Positions 25,165-33,078 of a DNA stretch of 64,000 nt are shown piece by piece. Source of the DNA: Mycobacterium kubicae (GTDB taxonomy: Bacteria; Actinomycetota; Actinomycetes; Mycobacteriales; Mycobacteriaceae). How positions within the stretch are numbered: the first letter of the stretch is position 1; every line of letters starts with the position of its first letter. The position numbers were made by a program, and so were the translations under genes. Under the pieces are notes generated by a model. It had not been told where the DNA came from. It did no database searches and worked only from the letters and a program-made list of their open reading frames with translations. The stretch is taken from contig NZ_CP065047.1 in the NCBI RefSeq assembly GCF_015689175.1, positions 744,001 through 808,000 on the forward strand. The letters are read 5' to 3'.

Positions 25165-26562
25165 GTGACTGAGGGCTTGACCGAAGGACAAGACGAGCCC
25201 ACCGGCACGCACCCGGAGCCCGCGCCCGCCGAGGACGACAAGACAACGGTCCTCGACATCCCGCCGACGGTGGCGCCTGCGCCGCTGAACGAGCCGACTG
25301 ACGAGCCGACAGCGCAGCCGGCTGACGAGCCCGTCGCCCTCGATTCCGACCCGCGGCCGCGTGTGCTGCTGCTGGGTTCCGGTGAACTCGGCCGCGAGCT
25401 GGCGGTCGCGTTGCAGCGCCTGGGTGCCGAGGTGATCGCCGTCGACGAGTACGCCGACGCCCCCGCGCATCGCGTCGCCGACCAGCAGCTGGTCGTGCCC
25501 ATGACCCACGCCGACGAGCTGGCCGGCGTCTTCGATCGGTTGCAGCCCGACTTCGTGGTGACCCTGACCGACGCGGTATCGGTGGAGGCGTTGGAAGCGC
25601 TCACCGCCCAGGAGGCGCAACAGGCCGATTCGGCCAGCGGAATCACCGAATTGGTGCCCAGCGCGCGCTGCGTGCGGTTGACGGCCGACCGCGAGGGCCT
25701 GCGCAAGCTCGCCGCCGACCAACTCGGCTTGCCCACCGCCCCGTTCTGGTTCGTCGGATCGCTGGGTGAACTCGAGGCCGTCGCCGCCCACGCCGGTTTT
25801 CCTCTGCTCGTCAAACCGGTCAACGGGGCCGGGCATGGGCACACGGTCGTGAAAGAACCCGCTGAGGTGGAGCGCGCCTGGCACGACGCCATCGCCGCAT
25901 ACGCCGGCAGTGCGCAGCCACGCGTGTGGGCCGAGACCGTGGTCGAGGTCGAGGTTCTGGTCACCTTGATCGTGATCCGCAGCGAGGGTCCGTCCGGACC
26001 CGTGATCGAGTTCTGCTCCCCGATCGGCCATGTCGGCGTGGACGGCGGCGAGCTGGAGTCGTGGCAGCCGCAGAAGATCAGCGCCGCCGCACTGGACGCG
26101 GCCAAGTCGATCGCCGCCCGCATCGCCAAGGCGCTGGGCGGCCGCGGGGTGTTCAGCGTCGAACTGATGATCAACGGCGACGAGGTGTACTTCGCCGACG
26201 TCACGGCGTGGCCGCAGGAAACCGCCTGGCCGACCCTACGCAGCCAACGGCTTTCGGTGTTCGAGTTGCAGGCCCGAGCGATCATGGGCCTGGCGGTGGA
26301 CACCATGATGGTTTCGCCGGGCGCCGCGCGCACCGTGGGGGTGCAAAGCCACGGGGCGGTGCCCACCGCTGACGCGTTGACCGCCGCGCTGGCCACCCCG
26401 GAAAGCGACGTGCGGGTGTTCGGGGGAGCGGGGGGCAGCCGTCACGTCGGTACCGCCCGTGGGCTGGGTGTGGCGTTGGCCACCGCGCCCGAGGTCACGG
26501 TCGCTCGCGACCGCGCCCGCGACGTCGCGGTTCGGCTGAATATGCGAGACTCACGCGAGTGA
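25165..26562 (+). CDS. purT: Formate-dependent GAR transformylase PurT with an N-terminal extension
   Basis: An ATP-grasp enzyme that formylates glycinamide ribonucleotide using formate and ATP, the folate-independent third step of purine synthesis. The PurT core begins at about residue 66 with RVLLLGSGELGRELAVAL, then VIAVDEYADAPAHRVAD. It continues with the ATP-grasp region (FPLLVKPVNGAGHGHTVV, RVWAETVVEVEVLVTLI) and the C-terminal GVFSVELMINGDEVYFADV with metal ligands. Residues 1-65 are an acidic, Pro-rich tail with repeated DEPT/DEP units that is not part of the usual fold. The GTG at 25165 is the first start in frame; no later start sits before the fold with a clear ribosome site. It overlaps the rhodanese gene by 4 bp. 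Confidence 0.92.
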   Translation: MTEGLTEGQDEPTGTHPEPAPAEDDKTTVLDIPPTVAPAPLNEPTDEPTAQPADEPVALDSDPRPRVLLLGSGELGRELAVALQRLGAEVIAVDEYADAPAHRVADQQLVVPMTHADELAGVFDRLQPDFVVTLTDAVSVEALEALTAQEAQQADSASGITELVPSARCVRLTADREGLRKLAADQLGLPTAPFWFVGSLGELEAVAAHAGFPLLVKPVNGAGHGHTVVKEPAEVERAWHDAIAAYAGSAQPRVWAETVVEVEVLVTLIVIRSEGPSGPVIEFCSPIGHVGVDGGELESWQPQKISAAALDAAKSIAARIAKALGGRGVFSVELMINGDEVYFADVTAWPQETAWPTLRSQRLSVFELQARAIMGLAVDTMMVSPGAARTVGVQSHGAVPTADALTAALATPESDVRVFGGAGGSRHVGTARGLGVALATAPEVTVARDRARDVAVRLNMRDSRE

Positions 26563-26978
26563 GCTACGCAGGAGACATAACGCCGCTGGAAGCGTGGAAG
26601 ATGCTCAGCGACAACCCTCAAGCGGTGTTGGTTGACGTTCGGACCGAAGCGGAATGGCGTTTCGTTGGTGTGCCCGATCTGTCGAGCCTGGGCCGCGACG
26701 TCGTGTACGTCGAGTGGAACAAGACCGACGGCAGTCACAACGAGAACTTCCTCGCCGAGTTGCAGGACCAGATCGCGCCTGACGGGCAAGAAGAACGGCC
26801 GGTGGTGTTCTTGTGTCGGTCCGGCAATCGTTCCATCGGTGCAGCCGAGGCCGCCACCGAGGCCGGCCTGGCGCCGGCCTACAACGTGCTGGACGGTTTC
26901 GAAGGACACCTCGACGACCATGGCCACCGCGGCCTGGGCGGCTGGCGGGCCATCGGGTTGCCCTGGAAACAGGGCTGA
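26559..26978 (+). CDS. Single-domain rhodanese (thiosulfate sulfurtransferase, Rv0390-like)
   Basis: A 139-aa rhodanese domain with the active-site loop CRSGNRS (Cys as persulfide carrier) and the VLVDVRTEAEWRFVGVPDL strand-helix. The GTG start overlaps purT by 4 bp, and metZ begins 7 bp downstream. Next to an O-succinylhomoserine sulfhydrylase, it is plausible that it handles sulfane sulfur for methionine synthesis, but that comes from context only. Confidence 0.92.
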   Translation: MSYAGDITPLEAWKMLSDNPQAVLVDVRTEAEWRFVGVPDLSSLGRDVVYVEWNKTDGSHNENFLAELQDQIAPDGQEERPVVFLCRSGNRSIGAAEAATEAGLAPAYNVLDGFEGHLDDHGHRGLGGWRAIGLPWKQG

Positions 26979-26985
26979 CCCGCCG

Positions 26986-28206
26986 ATGGCTGAAGACAAC
27001 TCGGTCCGCACGCCCAAGGCATTGCCCGAGGGCGTCAGCCAAGCCACCATCGGTGTGCGGGGCGGCCTGCTGCGCTCGGGTTTCGACGAGACCGCCGAGG
27101 CGATGTTCCTGACGTCGGGCTACGTATACCCGTCGGCCGGGGTGGCCGAGCAGTCCTTCACCGGCGAAGTCGACCACTTCGTCTACTCGCGGTACGGCAA
27201 TCCGACGGTCACCATGTTCGAAGAGCGGCTGCGGCTCATCGAAGGGGCGCCAGCGGCATTCGCCACGGCCAGTGGCATGGCCGCCGTGTTCACGTCACTG
27301 GGCGCGCTGCTGGGTGCCGGCGATCGGCTGGTCGCCGCGCGCAGCCTGTTCGGCTCGTGCTTCGTGGTGTGCAACGAGATCCTGCCGCGCTGGGGTGTGG
27401 AGACGGTTTTCGTTGACGGCGACGATCTCTCGCAATGGGAGCAAGCCTTGTCGGTGCCCACTCAGGCGGTGTTCTTCGAAACGCCGTCCAACCCGATGCA
27501 GTCGCTGGTGGACATCGCCGCCGTGACCGAACTGGCCCATGCCGCCGGGGCGAAAGTGGTGCTGGACAACGTCTTTGCGACACCGCTGTTGCAGCAGGGC
27601 TTTCCGCTGGGGGTCGACGTGGTGGTGTATTCGGGCACCAAGCACATCGATGGTCAGGGCCGGGTGCTCGGCGGCGCAATCCTCGGTGACAAGGAGTACA
27701 TCGACGGCCCGGTGCAGAAGCTGATGCGCCACACCGGCCCGGCGATGAGCGCGTTCAACGCCTGGGTGTTACTGAAAGGCCTTGAGACGATGGCCGTTCG
27801 GGTCGACTACAGCAACGCTTCGGCCCAGCGGATAGCCGAGTTCCTGGAGGGCCACCCTGCGGTGCGCTGGGTCCGTTACCCGTTTTTGCCGTCGCACCCG
27901 CAGCACGACTTGGCTAAGCGTCAAATGACCGGCGGCGGAACGGTGTTGACCTTTGAGCTCGACGCCGACGAGGGCGCCGCCAAGCAGCGCGCCTTCGAGC
28001 TGCTGGACAAGTTGCAGCTGATCGACATCTCCAACAACCTCGGTGACGCCAAATCCCTTGTCACACACCCGGCAACGACAACGCACCGGGCGATGGGCCC
28101 GGAGGGTCGCGCCGCGATAGGTCTGGGCGACGGCGTGGTCCGCATCTCGGTCGGCCTGGAAGGGACCGACGATCTGATCGCCGATATCGACCAGGCGTTG
28201 GGCTAG
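26986..28206 (+). CDS. metZ: O-succinylhomoserine sulfhydrylase MetZ
   Basis: A PLP enzyme that condenses O-succinylhomoserine with sulfide to give homocysteine (direct sulfhydrylation). The 406-aa length equals Mtb MetZ. Seen: SRYGNPTVTMFEERL and ATASGMAAVF of the Cys/Met-metabolism family, the PLP lysine in VVYSGTKHIDGQGR, and QLIDISNNLGDAKSLVTHPATTTH at the C-terminal active site. The ATG at 26986 replaces a longer frame that would overlap the rhodanese gene. It ends 4 bp inside the convergent ndhA. Confidence 0.96.
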   Translation: MAEDNSVRTPKALPEGVSQATIGVRGGLLRSGFDETAEAMFLTSGYVYPSAGVAEQSFTGEVDHFVYSRYGNPTVTMFEERLRLIEGAPAAFATASGMAAVFTSLGALLGAGDRLVAARSLFGSCFVVCNEILPRWGVETVFVDGDDLSQWEQALSVPTQAVFFETPSNPMQSLVDIAAVTELAHAAGAKVVLDNVFATPLLQQGFPLGVDVVVYSGTKHIDGQGRVLGGAILGDKEYIDGPVQKLMRHTGPAMSAFNAWVLLKGLETMAVRVDYSNASAQRIAEFLEGHPAVRWVRYPFLPSHPQHDLAKRQMTGGGTVLTFELDADEGAAKQRAFELLDKLQLIDISNNLGDAKSLVTHPATTTHRAMGPEGRAAIGLGDGVVRISVGLEGTDDLIADIDQALG

Positions 28207-29618
28207 CCCGCGGCTTTTTGTTCGGCGTGCTCGGCCTCCTCGGCGGCGGCCAGCGCGCCTTGCCCCTGGGTCTGCTGCATCCAGTTCGTCACCACTCGGG
28301 CATAGATCATCTGACTGGTGATGGCCATCTGCCCGCGGGTGCGGCCGAGGAAGGAGATCACCCAGCTGAACAATGCGGCGATCCGGTTGCGGTGCCCGAC
28401 AAGGTAATAAAGGTGTAGCACCAGCCACGCCAACCAGGCGAGGAAGCCGCCGAATTCGATCTTGCCGACCTGGGCGACGGCGCTGTACCGAGAGACGGTG
28501 GCCATGCTGCCCTTGTTGAAGTAGTCGAAGGGCTTGCGGTTGGCCGGGTCGTCCTGGCCCTTGACCGCCCGCTTGATGGTCTTGGTCGCGTAGTGCGCCC
28601 CCTGAATGGCGCCTTGTGCCATCCCCGGTACGTCGGGGACCAAGGCGAGATCGCCGATGACGAAGACATAGGGGTGCCCCTTGACCGTGAGGTCCGGCTC
28701 GACGATCACTCGTCCGGCGCGGTCGGTCTCGGTGCCGTCGGATTGCTCGGCGATGATCTTGCCCAGTCCGCTGGCTTGCACGCCCGCCGCCCACACCTTG
28801 CACGCGCAGTCGATGCGGCGCTCTCCGCTGTCCTTGTCTTTGACGGTGATGCCCTTGTAGTCGACGGCTGTCACCATCGCGTTGAGCTGGATCTCCACGC
28901 CCATCTTTTCCAGCCGGCGCTGCGCCTTGTTGCCCAGGTTCTCTCCCATGGACGGCAGCACCGCCGGGGCCGCGTCGAGCAGGATGACGCGGCACTCGCT
29001 GGGCTTGATGGTCCGGAACGCTCCGGTCAGCGTGCGTTCGGCGAGTTCGACGATCTGTCCGGCCAGTTCCACGCCGGTCGGTCCCGCGCCGACCACGACG
29101 AAGGTCAGCCGACGTTCGCGTTCGGCCGGGTCGGTGCTTACTTCGGCGGCTTCGAACGCGCCGAGGATGCGGCCGCGCAACTCGAGGGCGTCGTCGATGC
29201 TCTTCATACCGGGCGCGAAGGTGGCGAATTCGTCGTTGCCGAAGTAGGACTGCTGCGCGCCGGCGGCCACGATCAGGCTGTCGTAGGGGGTCACCGTGTT
29301 CATGTCCATCAACTTCGACGTCACTGTCTGGCCCTTGAGGTCGATGTCGGTGACCTCGCCCAGCAGCACGCGGACATTCTTCTGCTTACGCAAGACCAGG
29401 CGGGTGGTCGGGGCGATGTCGCCTTCGGACAGGATTCCCGTGGCCACCTGGTAGAGCAGGGGCTGGAACAAGTGGGTGGTCGTCTTGGAGATGAGGGTGA
29501 CGTCCACGTCGGCCCGCTTCAGCGCCCTGGCGGCGTTCAGGCCACCAAATCCGCTGCCGATGATGACGACGTGATGGCGCCGGTTGGTGGTCGAGAGCTC
29601 GCTGGATGGGGACGTCAT
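28203..29618 (-). CDS. ndhA: Type II NADH:menaquinone oxidoreductase NdhA
   Basis: A non-proton-pumping NADH dehydrogenase of 471 aa, peripheral on the inner membrane face. The FAD site is IIGSGFGGLNAARAL at about residues 20-34. The NADH site is VVVGAGPTGVELAGQI, and HPYVFVIGDLALV is the second FAD motif. C-terminal amphipathic/hydrophobic segments (FLAWLAWLVLHLYYLVGHRNR) anchor it. The start ATG 29618 follows AAGGGAAG. Convergence with metZ is the same as in Mtb, which supports ndhA rather than ndh. Confidence 0.93.
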   Translation of the reverse strand: MTSPSSELSTTNRRHHVVIIGSGFGGLNAARALKRADVDVTLISKTTTHLFQPLLYQVATGILSEGDIAPTTRLVLRKQKNVRVLLGEVTDIDLKGQTVTSKLMDMNTVTPYDSLIVAAGAQQSYFGNDEFATFAPGMKSIDDALELRGRILGAFEAAEVSTDPAERERRLTFVVVGAGPTGVELAGQIVELAERTLTGAFRTIKPSECRVILLDAAPAVLPSMGENLGNKAQRRLEKMGVEIQLNAMVTAVDYKGITVKDKDSGERRIDCACKVWAAGVQASGLGKIIAEQSDGTETDRAGRVIVEPDLTVKGHPYVFVIGDLALVPDVPGMAQGAIQGAHYATKTIKRAVKGQDDPANRKPFDYFNKGSMATVSRYSAVAQVGKIEFGGFLAWLAWLVLHLYYLVGHRNRIAALFSWVISFLGRTRGQMAITSQMIYARVVTNWMQQTQGQGALAAAEEAEHAEQKAAG

Positions 29619-29782
29619 TCTTCTTCCCTTTCTCCGGTCCGTGTTGTCTCACACTCTCCGCAGCGCATACCCACCCTATGACTCGCCTAGGCACACGTCT
29701 CTAGGTGGCGCAATGTTGCTACGGTCCCGGACCGGTCTCTGGAACGAAGATGAGCGCCGTGGCGACTGGCGCGCTGATTGGC

Positions 29783-30523
29783 TTAGTGGCCACCGCCGGT
29801 GCTGCCGCCGCCGGTGCTGCCACCGCCGCCGGTGCTGCCACCGCCACCGCCGCCAGTGCTGCCTCCGCCGCCAGTGCTACCGCCGCCTCCGCCGCCAGTG
29901 CTACCGCCGCCTCCGCCGGTGCTGCCTCCGCCTCCGCCGAGGCCGCCACCGCCTCCGCCAGTGCTACCGCCGCCGATGCTGCCGCCGCCCGGTGCGCCAC
30001 CACCGCCCGGTGCGCCGCCTCCCGGCGCGTCACCGGGTCCGCCAGGGGCGCCGCCCCCCGGGCCGCTGGGTGCGCCGCCGGGTCCGCCCGGGGCGCCGCC
30101 GCCGGGTCCATCGCCGGGTCCACCTGGTGCCCCGCTGGGGCCGCTCCCAGGTCCGCCAGGCGCGCCACCCGGTCCGCCAGCGCCGCCCCCGGGTCCACTA
30201 GGTCCGCCGGGGTGGTAGGGCCCGCCGGGATTGCCAGGCGCACCGGGATGGCCGGGATGGCCGGGGTGGTATCCGGGTGTGCCGGATCCCGGGAACGGCT
30301 CGACGGGGTAAGGAACGAGGTTCGGATCGGGTGGCAGGGAGTCATCGTGACAGCTGAACGGGTTGAGATTCGGACCCCATGCGGGATCCCAGAAGTCACC
30401 CGGACACCAATGTGGCGGCGGACCGGGATCGGCGTGCGCCTCGGCGCCGACACCCACGCCAACCAACCCAAAGCCCGCGGCGATCACGGCTGTTGCTGCT
30501 GCCCAGTGTGTGTAGTGTCCCAT
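29783..30523 (-). CDS. Secreted Gly/Pro-rich low-complexity protein
   Basis: 246 aa from ATG 30523. Residues 1-31 are a Sec signal peptide with an AHA-D cleavage site. A short domain follows with the CPGDFWDPAWGPNLNPFSCHDD pattern that recurs in small mycobacterial secreted proteins, with two Cys probably bonded. After PYPVEPFPGS the rest is almost entirely Gly, Pro and Ser: collagen-like GPGG/GAPGGPG triplets (about 95-190), then GGGST pentamer-like repeats to the end. It is not a PE_PGRS protein, because it has no PE domain. The repeats make replication slippage likely. The antisense strand is also open because of composition only. An IdeR-box-like sequence overlaps its leader. Confidence 0.8.
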   Translation of the reverse strand: MGHYTHWAAATAVIAAGFGLVGVGVGAEAHADPGPPPHWCPGDFWDPAWGPNLNPFSCHDDSLPPDPNLVPYPVEPFPGSGTPGYHPGHPGHPGAPGNPGGPYHPGGPSGPGGGAGGPGGAPGGPGSGPSGAPGGPGDGPGGGAPGGPGGAPSGPGGGAPGGPGDAPGGGAPGGGGAPGGGSIGGGSTGGGGGGLGGGGGSTGGGGGSTGGGGGGSTGGGGSTGGGGGGSTGGGGSTGGGSTGGGH

Positions 30524-30532
30524 GAGAATCTT

Positions 30533-30551
30533 TTTACTTAGGCTAACTGTA
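30533..30551. promoter_or_regulatory. Partial IdeR (iron) box-like palindrome before the Gly-rich secreted protein gene
   Basis: The 19-mer centred on TTAGGCTAAC matches 13 of 19 positions of the IdeR consensus TTAGGTTAGGCTAACCTAA, with the central nine perfect and the outer arms poor. It lies 10-28 nt upstream of the ATG at 30523. The location fits an operator, but the outer mismatches make binding uncertain. Confidence 0.3.
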
Positions 30552-30955
30552 TGTAGGCGCATGACCACCCGCGAGACTGCTGTGTGTTCAGCGTTGGCTT
30601 CTTGGGCTGGCGTTCAGGTGATGTGCCGGCGCGGTCGGGGTCGAATTGCACAGCGCGAGTGGCGGTTTGGCCAACGAGGCGGCTGAATTTGGTCCTTGGC
30701 CGTCGACCGTCTGCGGCTGACGACTGATGCTGATCACAATCCTCGCCGCCAGGTGCCCCAGGGGCCGGGCATGGCATCATCCGATCGACAACGCACTTCC
30801 GAGTGTGACGGCAGCACATTTTGGCGAGCAAATTCTTATCTAGGACTGCCTGAGGGTGTTTCGCGGGAGTTCGTGTGAGTCAAGTCGATTCGCTGACTTG
30901 GCCGCGAGCATCGATTAAGCTCACGCCGTACCGAAGACACCAAGGGGCGAACCAG
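30552..30955. other. Intergenic region without a convincing gene
   Basis: About 400 bp between the divergent Gly-rich protein and sugar epimerase genes. A 97-codon minus-strand opening here has no homology I recognise, four Cys in a random-looking context and no ribosome site, so I do not call it. The stretch nearest the epimerase (30830-30955) is clearly less G+C-rich than the core genome. It holds TATCTA at about 30837-30842, a possible -10. Confidence 0.5.
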
Positions 30956-31939
30956 TTGGAAATACTTGTTACCGGGGGCGCAGGCTTCCAGGGAAGTCAT
31001 CTGTCGGAGTCGCTCCTGGCCAACGGGCATTGGGTCACTGTCCTGAATACGTCATCGAAGAGCGCGACTCGGAACACGAATGACTTTCGTTCGCACGAAC
31101 GAGCCGCCTTTATTTCCGGCTCGGTGACCGATGGAGAAACGGTCCATCGCGCGGTACGCGAGCACCACGTCGTTTTTCATCTGGCCGCAAATATCAACGT
31201 CGACCAATCTCTCGGTGATCCAGAGAGCTTCCTCGAAACCAACGTCATGGGTACTTACCGGGTGCTTGAGGCGGTCCGGCGCTATAAGAATCGGTTGATT
31301 TATGTGTCGACCTGCGAAGTGTACGGCGACGGACACGATTTGCAGGAGGGCGAGCGTCTCGACGAGACAGCGGAGCTGAGACCGAACAGCCCCTACGGCG
31401 CCTCCAAGGCAGCGGCCGATCGGTTGTGTTACTCCTACTACTGCTCCTATGGTTTGGACGTCACGATTGTTCGGCCATTCAACATCTTCGGCGTGCGCCA
31501 GAAAACCGGCCGATTCGGCGCGCTGATTCCACGCCTCGTCCGGCAGGCCATCAACGGCGAAAACCTCACGATCTTCGGCGACGGCTCGGCAACGCGCGAC
31601 TATCTGTACGTAAGCGATATCGTCAATGCCTACAACCTGGTGTTGCAAAACACCGGGCTTCGCGGACAAGCGATCAATTTCGCGAGCGGCACGGATACCC
31701 GGGTGAAGGATATCGTCGAGTACATCGCTGAAAAGTTCGGCGCCAAGATCACCCATTGCGACGCACGCGCCGGCGAAGTCGCCCGTTTTCCCGCCAATAT
31801 TGACCTCGCCAAGAGCATCGGATTCAAACCGGAAGTCGATATCTGGGAGGGCATCGACCGGTATATCCAATGGGCGAAGGACCAGCCGCAGTACGCCTAT
31901 GAACATGACGGATACAGCGGCGCCTTGTCTCCGCGGTGA
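30956..31939 (+). CDS. NAD-dependent nucleotide-sugar epimerase/dehydratase (extended SDR)
   Basis: 327 aa from TTG 30956 (MEILVTGGAGFQGSHL), preceded by AAGGGGCG. NAD-binding GGAGFQG is at 7-13. The catalytic triad is Thr119 (VSTCEVYGDG) and Tyr147-x3-Lys151 (YGASK). RPFNIFGVRQ, FGDGSATRDYLYVSDIV and the C-terminal GFKPEVDIWEGI are typical of UDP/dTDP/GDP-sugar 4-epimerases and 4,6-dehydratases. The exact sugar is not predictable; the Thr-Cys-Glu after the Ser/Thr resembles dehydratases less than the usual TDE. G+C and codon use are lower than in the flanking core genes, suggesting horizontal origin. It probably makes a sugar for the glycosyltransferase fusion two genes on. Confidence 0.88.
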   Translation: MEILVTGGAGFQGSHLSESLLANGHWVTVLNTSSKSATRNTNDFRSHERAAFISGSVTDGETVHRAVREHHVVFHLAANINVDQSLGDPESFLETNVMGTYRVLEAVRRYKNRLIYVSTCEVYGDGHDLQEGERLDETAELRPNSPYGASKAAADRLCYSYYCSYGLDVTIVRPFNIFGVRQKTGRFGALIPRLVRQAINGENLTIFGDGSATRDYLYVSDIVNAYNLVLQNTGLRGQAINFASGTDTRVKDIVEYIAEKFGAKITHCDARAGEVARFPANIDLAKSIGFKPEVDIWEGIDRYIQWAKDQPQYAYEHDGYSGALSPR

Positions 31940-31998
31940 TCACCGCGATTACGGCCCTCCGGGAAAACGTGGCGTGTTGAGGGAGCAAGGAACATGAA

Positions 31999-33078
31999 GT
32001 GAACAGTTCGCTCGAAACGTCGGCGTTCGGCGGCTCGTTCGACACAGAATGTCTGATGTCGCTGCGCGCGCAGGTGGACTCGTGGACCGGACAGGACGCG
32101 CTGGCCCAGTTGGTTGCGATGTTCGGCGGAGTATTCCCGAGGTACGACGATCTCGCGGCCCGGTTGGCCGCCCTGGACGAGTTCAGTGAGGTATGGGATT
32201 ACCGGGGCCGGACGAGGGCACATCCGAGCGGGGAGCAGGTCCAATCCCAAGACGCCGGCGGCGGAGCACGATGGATGATCCCACGTTTGGACCTGTCGGA
32301 CCGGCAACTGGACACCATCATGACGCTGGCCCAACAGCTAGGCCTCACCGATGAATCAGTGCCCACCGGAACAGCATTCGACTATGTACTGGTGATCGGC
32401 ACCGGACGTTACTCCAATATGCTTCGGGCCCGGTGGGCGCGGGAACTGGCTGCCCACTATCGCATCGGTCATATCGTCCTGGCCGCCGCGTCTCGGCGGC
32501 TGTTGCCGTCGGAAGCCGACGCGGTCGCGTCCTGCGCACCCGGCGCGCGTACCGAATTCGACCTGCTGGCGGCCGCCGCGGCCGACGCGTTCGGCGTGGA
32601 TACGCGCGAAGTGGTACGGCATGGGCAGCAGCGAGTCAGCGACCCGCATCGGGGCGAGATGGTTTGGCGCTTCGGTGGAGACAGTAATGACCTCGGGCTG
32701 CCGATCACACTGCTCGAGGCACCTTCGCCGGACCCGAAAAACCGTCGCGCCACCTCCGCGGATACCTTTGCCTTCACCGCCCAGACACTGGATATGCGGC
32801 AATCGAGCTGTCTACTGGTGACCGGTCAGCCATTCGTGCCCTATCAGAACTTCGACGCGCTGCGCACTCTGACGTTGCCGTGCGGAATTCGCATCGAGAC
32901 GGTGGGTTTCGGGATCGACCGTTACGAAGGACTGCACGACATGGACCTGCAGCACCCCGCCAAACTGCTGCAAGAAGTCCGCTCGACGATCCGCGCGGGC
33001 CGCAGTCTGCTGGAACGGGTCGAGGCCTACCAGCGGAGCGCCCTGCGTAGGTCGCCGACGATTAATCGTCTGCGGTGA
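31999..33078 (+). CDS. Unrecognised protein with possible DUF218-like Rossmann region
   Basis: 359 aa from GTG 31999, with GGGAGCAAGGA upstream. I do not recognise the family. Visible: a strand-turn-helix [20 protein letters not shown] (about 128-146), a matching [20 protein letters not shown] (272-291) and a predicted strand [13 protein letters not shown]. Together these recall the Rossmann-like DUF218/ElyC fold, whose members act on lipid-linked envelope precursors. No signal peptide or transmembrane helix is seen. It follows the epimerase by 59 bp and overlaps by 17 bp the 3' end of the convergent glycosyltransferase fusion. Context points to sugar or envelope metabolism; that is inference only. 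Confidence 0.6.
   Translation: MNSSLETSAFGGSFDTECLMSLRAQVDSWTGQDALAQLVAMFGGVFPRYDDLAARLAALDEFSEVWDYRGRTRAHPSGEQVQSQDAGGGARWMIPRLDLSDRQLDTIMTLAQQLGLTDESVPTGTAFDYVLVIGTGRYSNMLRARWARELAAHYRIGHIVLAAASRRLLPSEADAVASCAPGARTEFDLLAAAAADAFGVDTREVVRHGQQRVSDPHRGEMVWRFGGDSNDLGLPITLLEAPSPDPKNRRATSADTFAFTAQTLDMRQSSCLLVTGQPFVPYQNFDALRTLTLPCGIRIETVGFGIDRYEGLHDMDLQHPAKLLQEVRSTIRAGRSLLERVEAYQRSALRRSPTINRLR

Noticed and set aside
25014..26396. A 460-codon Ser/Thr-rich frame on the - strand
   Set aside because: Exactly antisense to purT, with no recognisable domain.
29783..30523. PE_PGRS protein
   Set aside because: Gly-rich, but with no PE domain and a normal Sec signal peptide. The repeats are GPGG/GGGST, not GGAGGx.
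29705..30541. + strand Ala-rich 278-codon frame opposite the Gly-rich secreted protein
   Set aside because: It is the complement of GGG/GGT/CCG repeats. The minus-strand frame has a clean signal peptide and Cys pattern; the + frame has neither.
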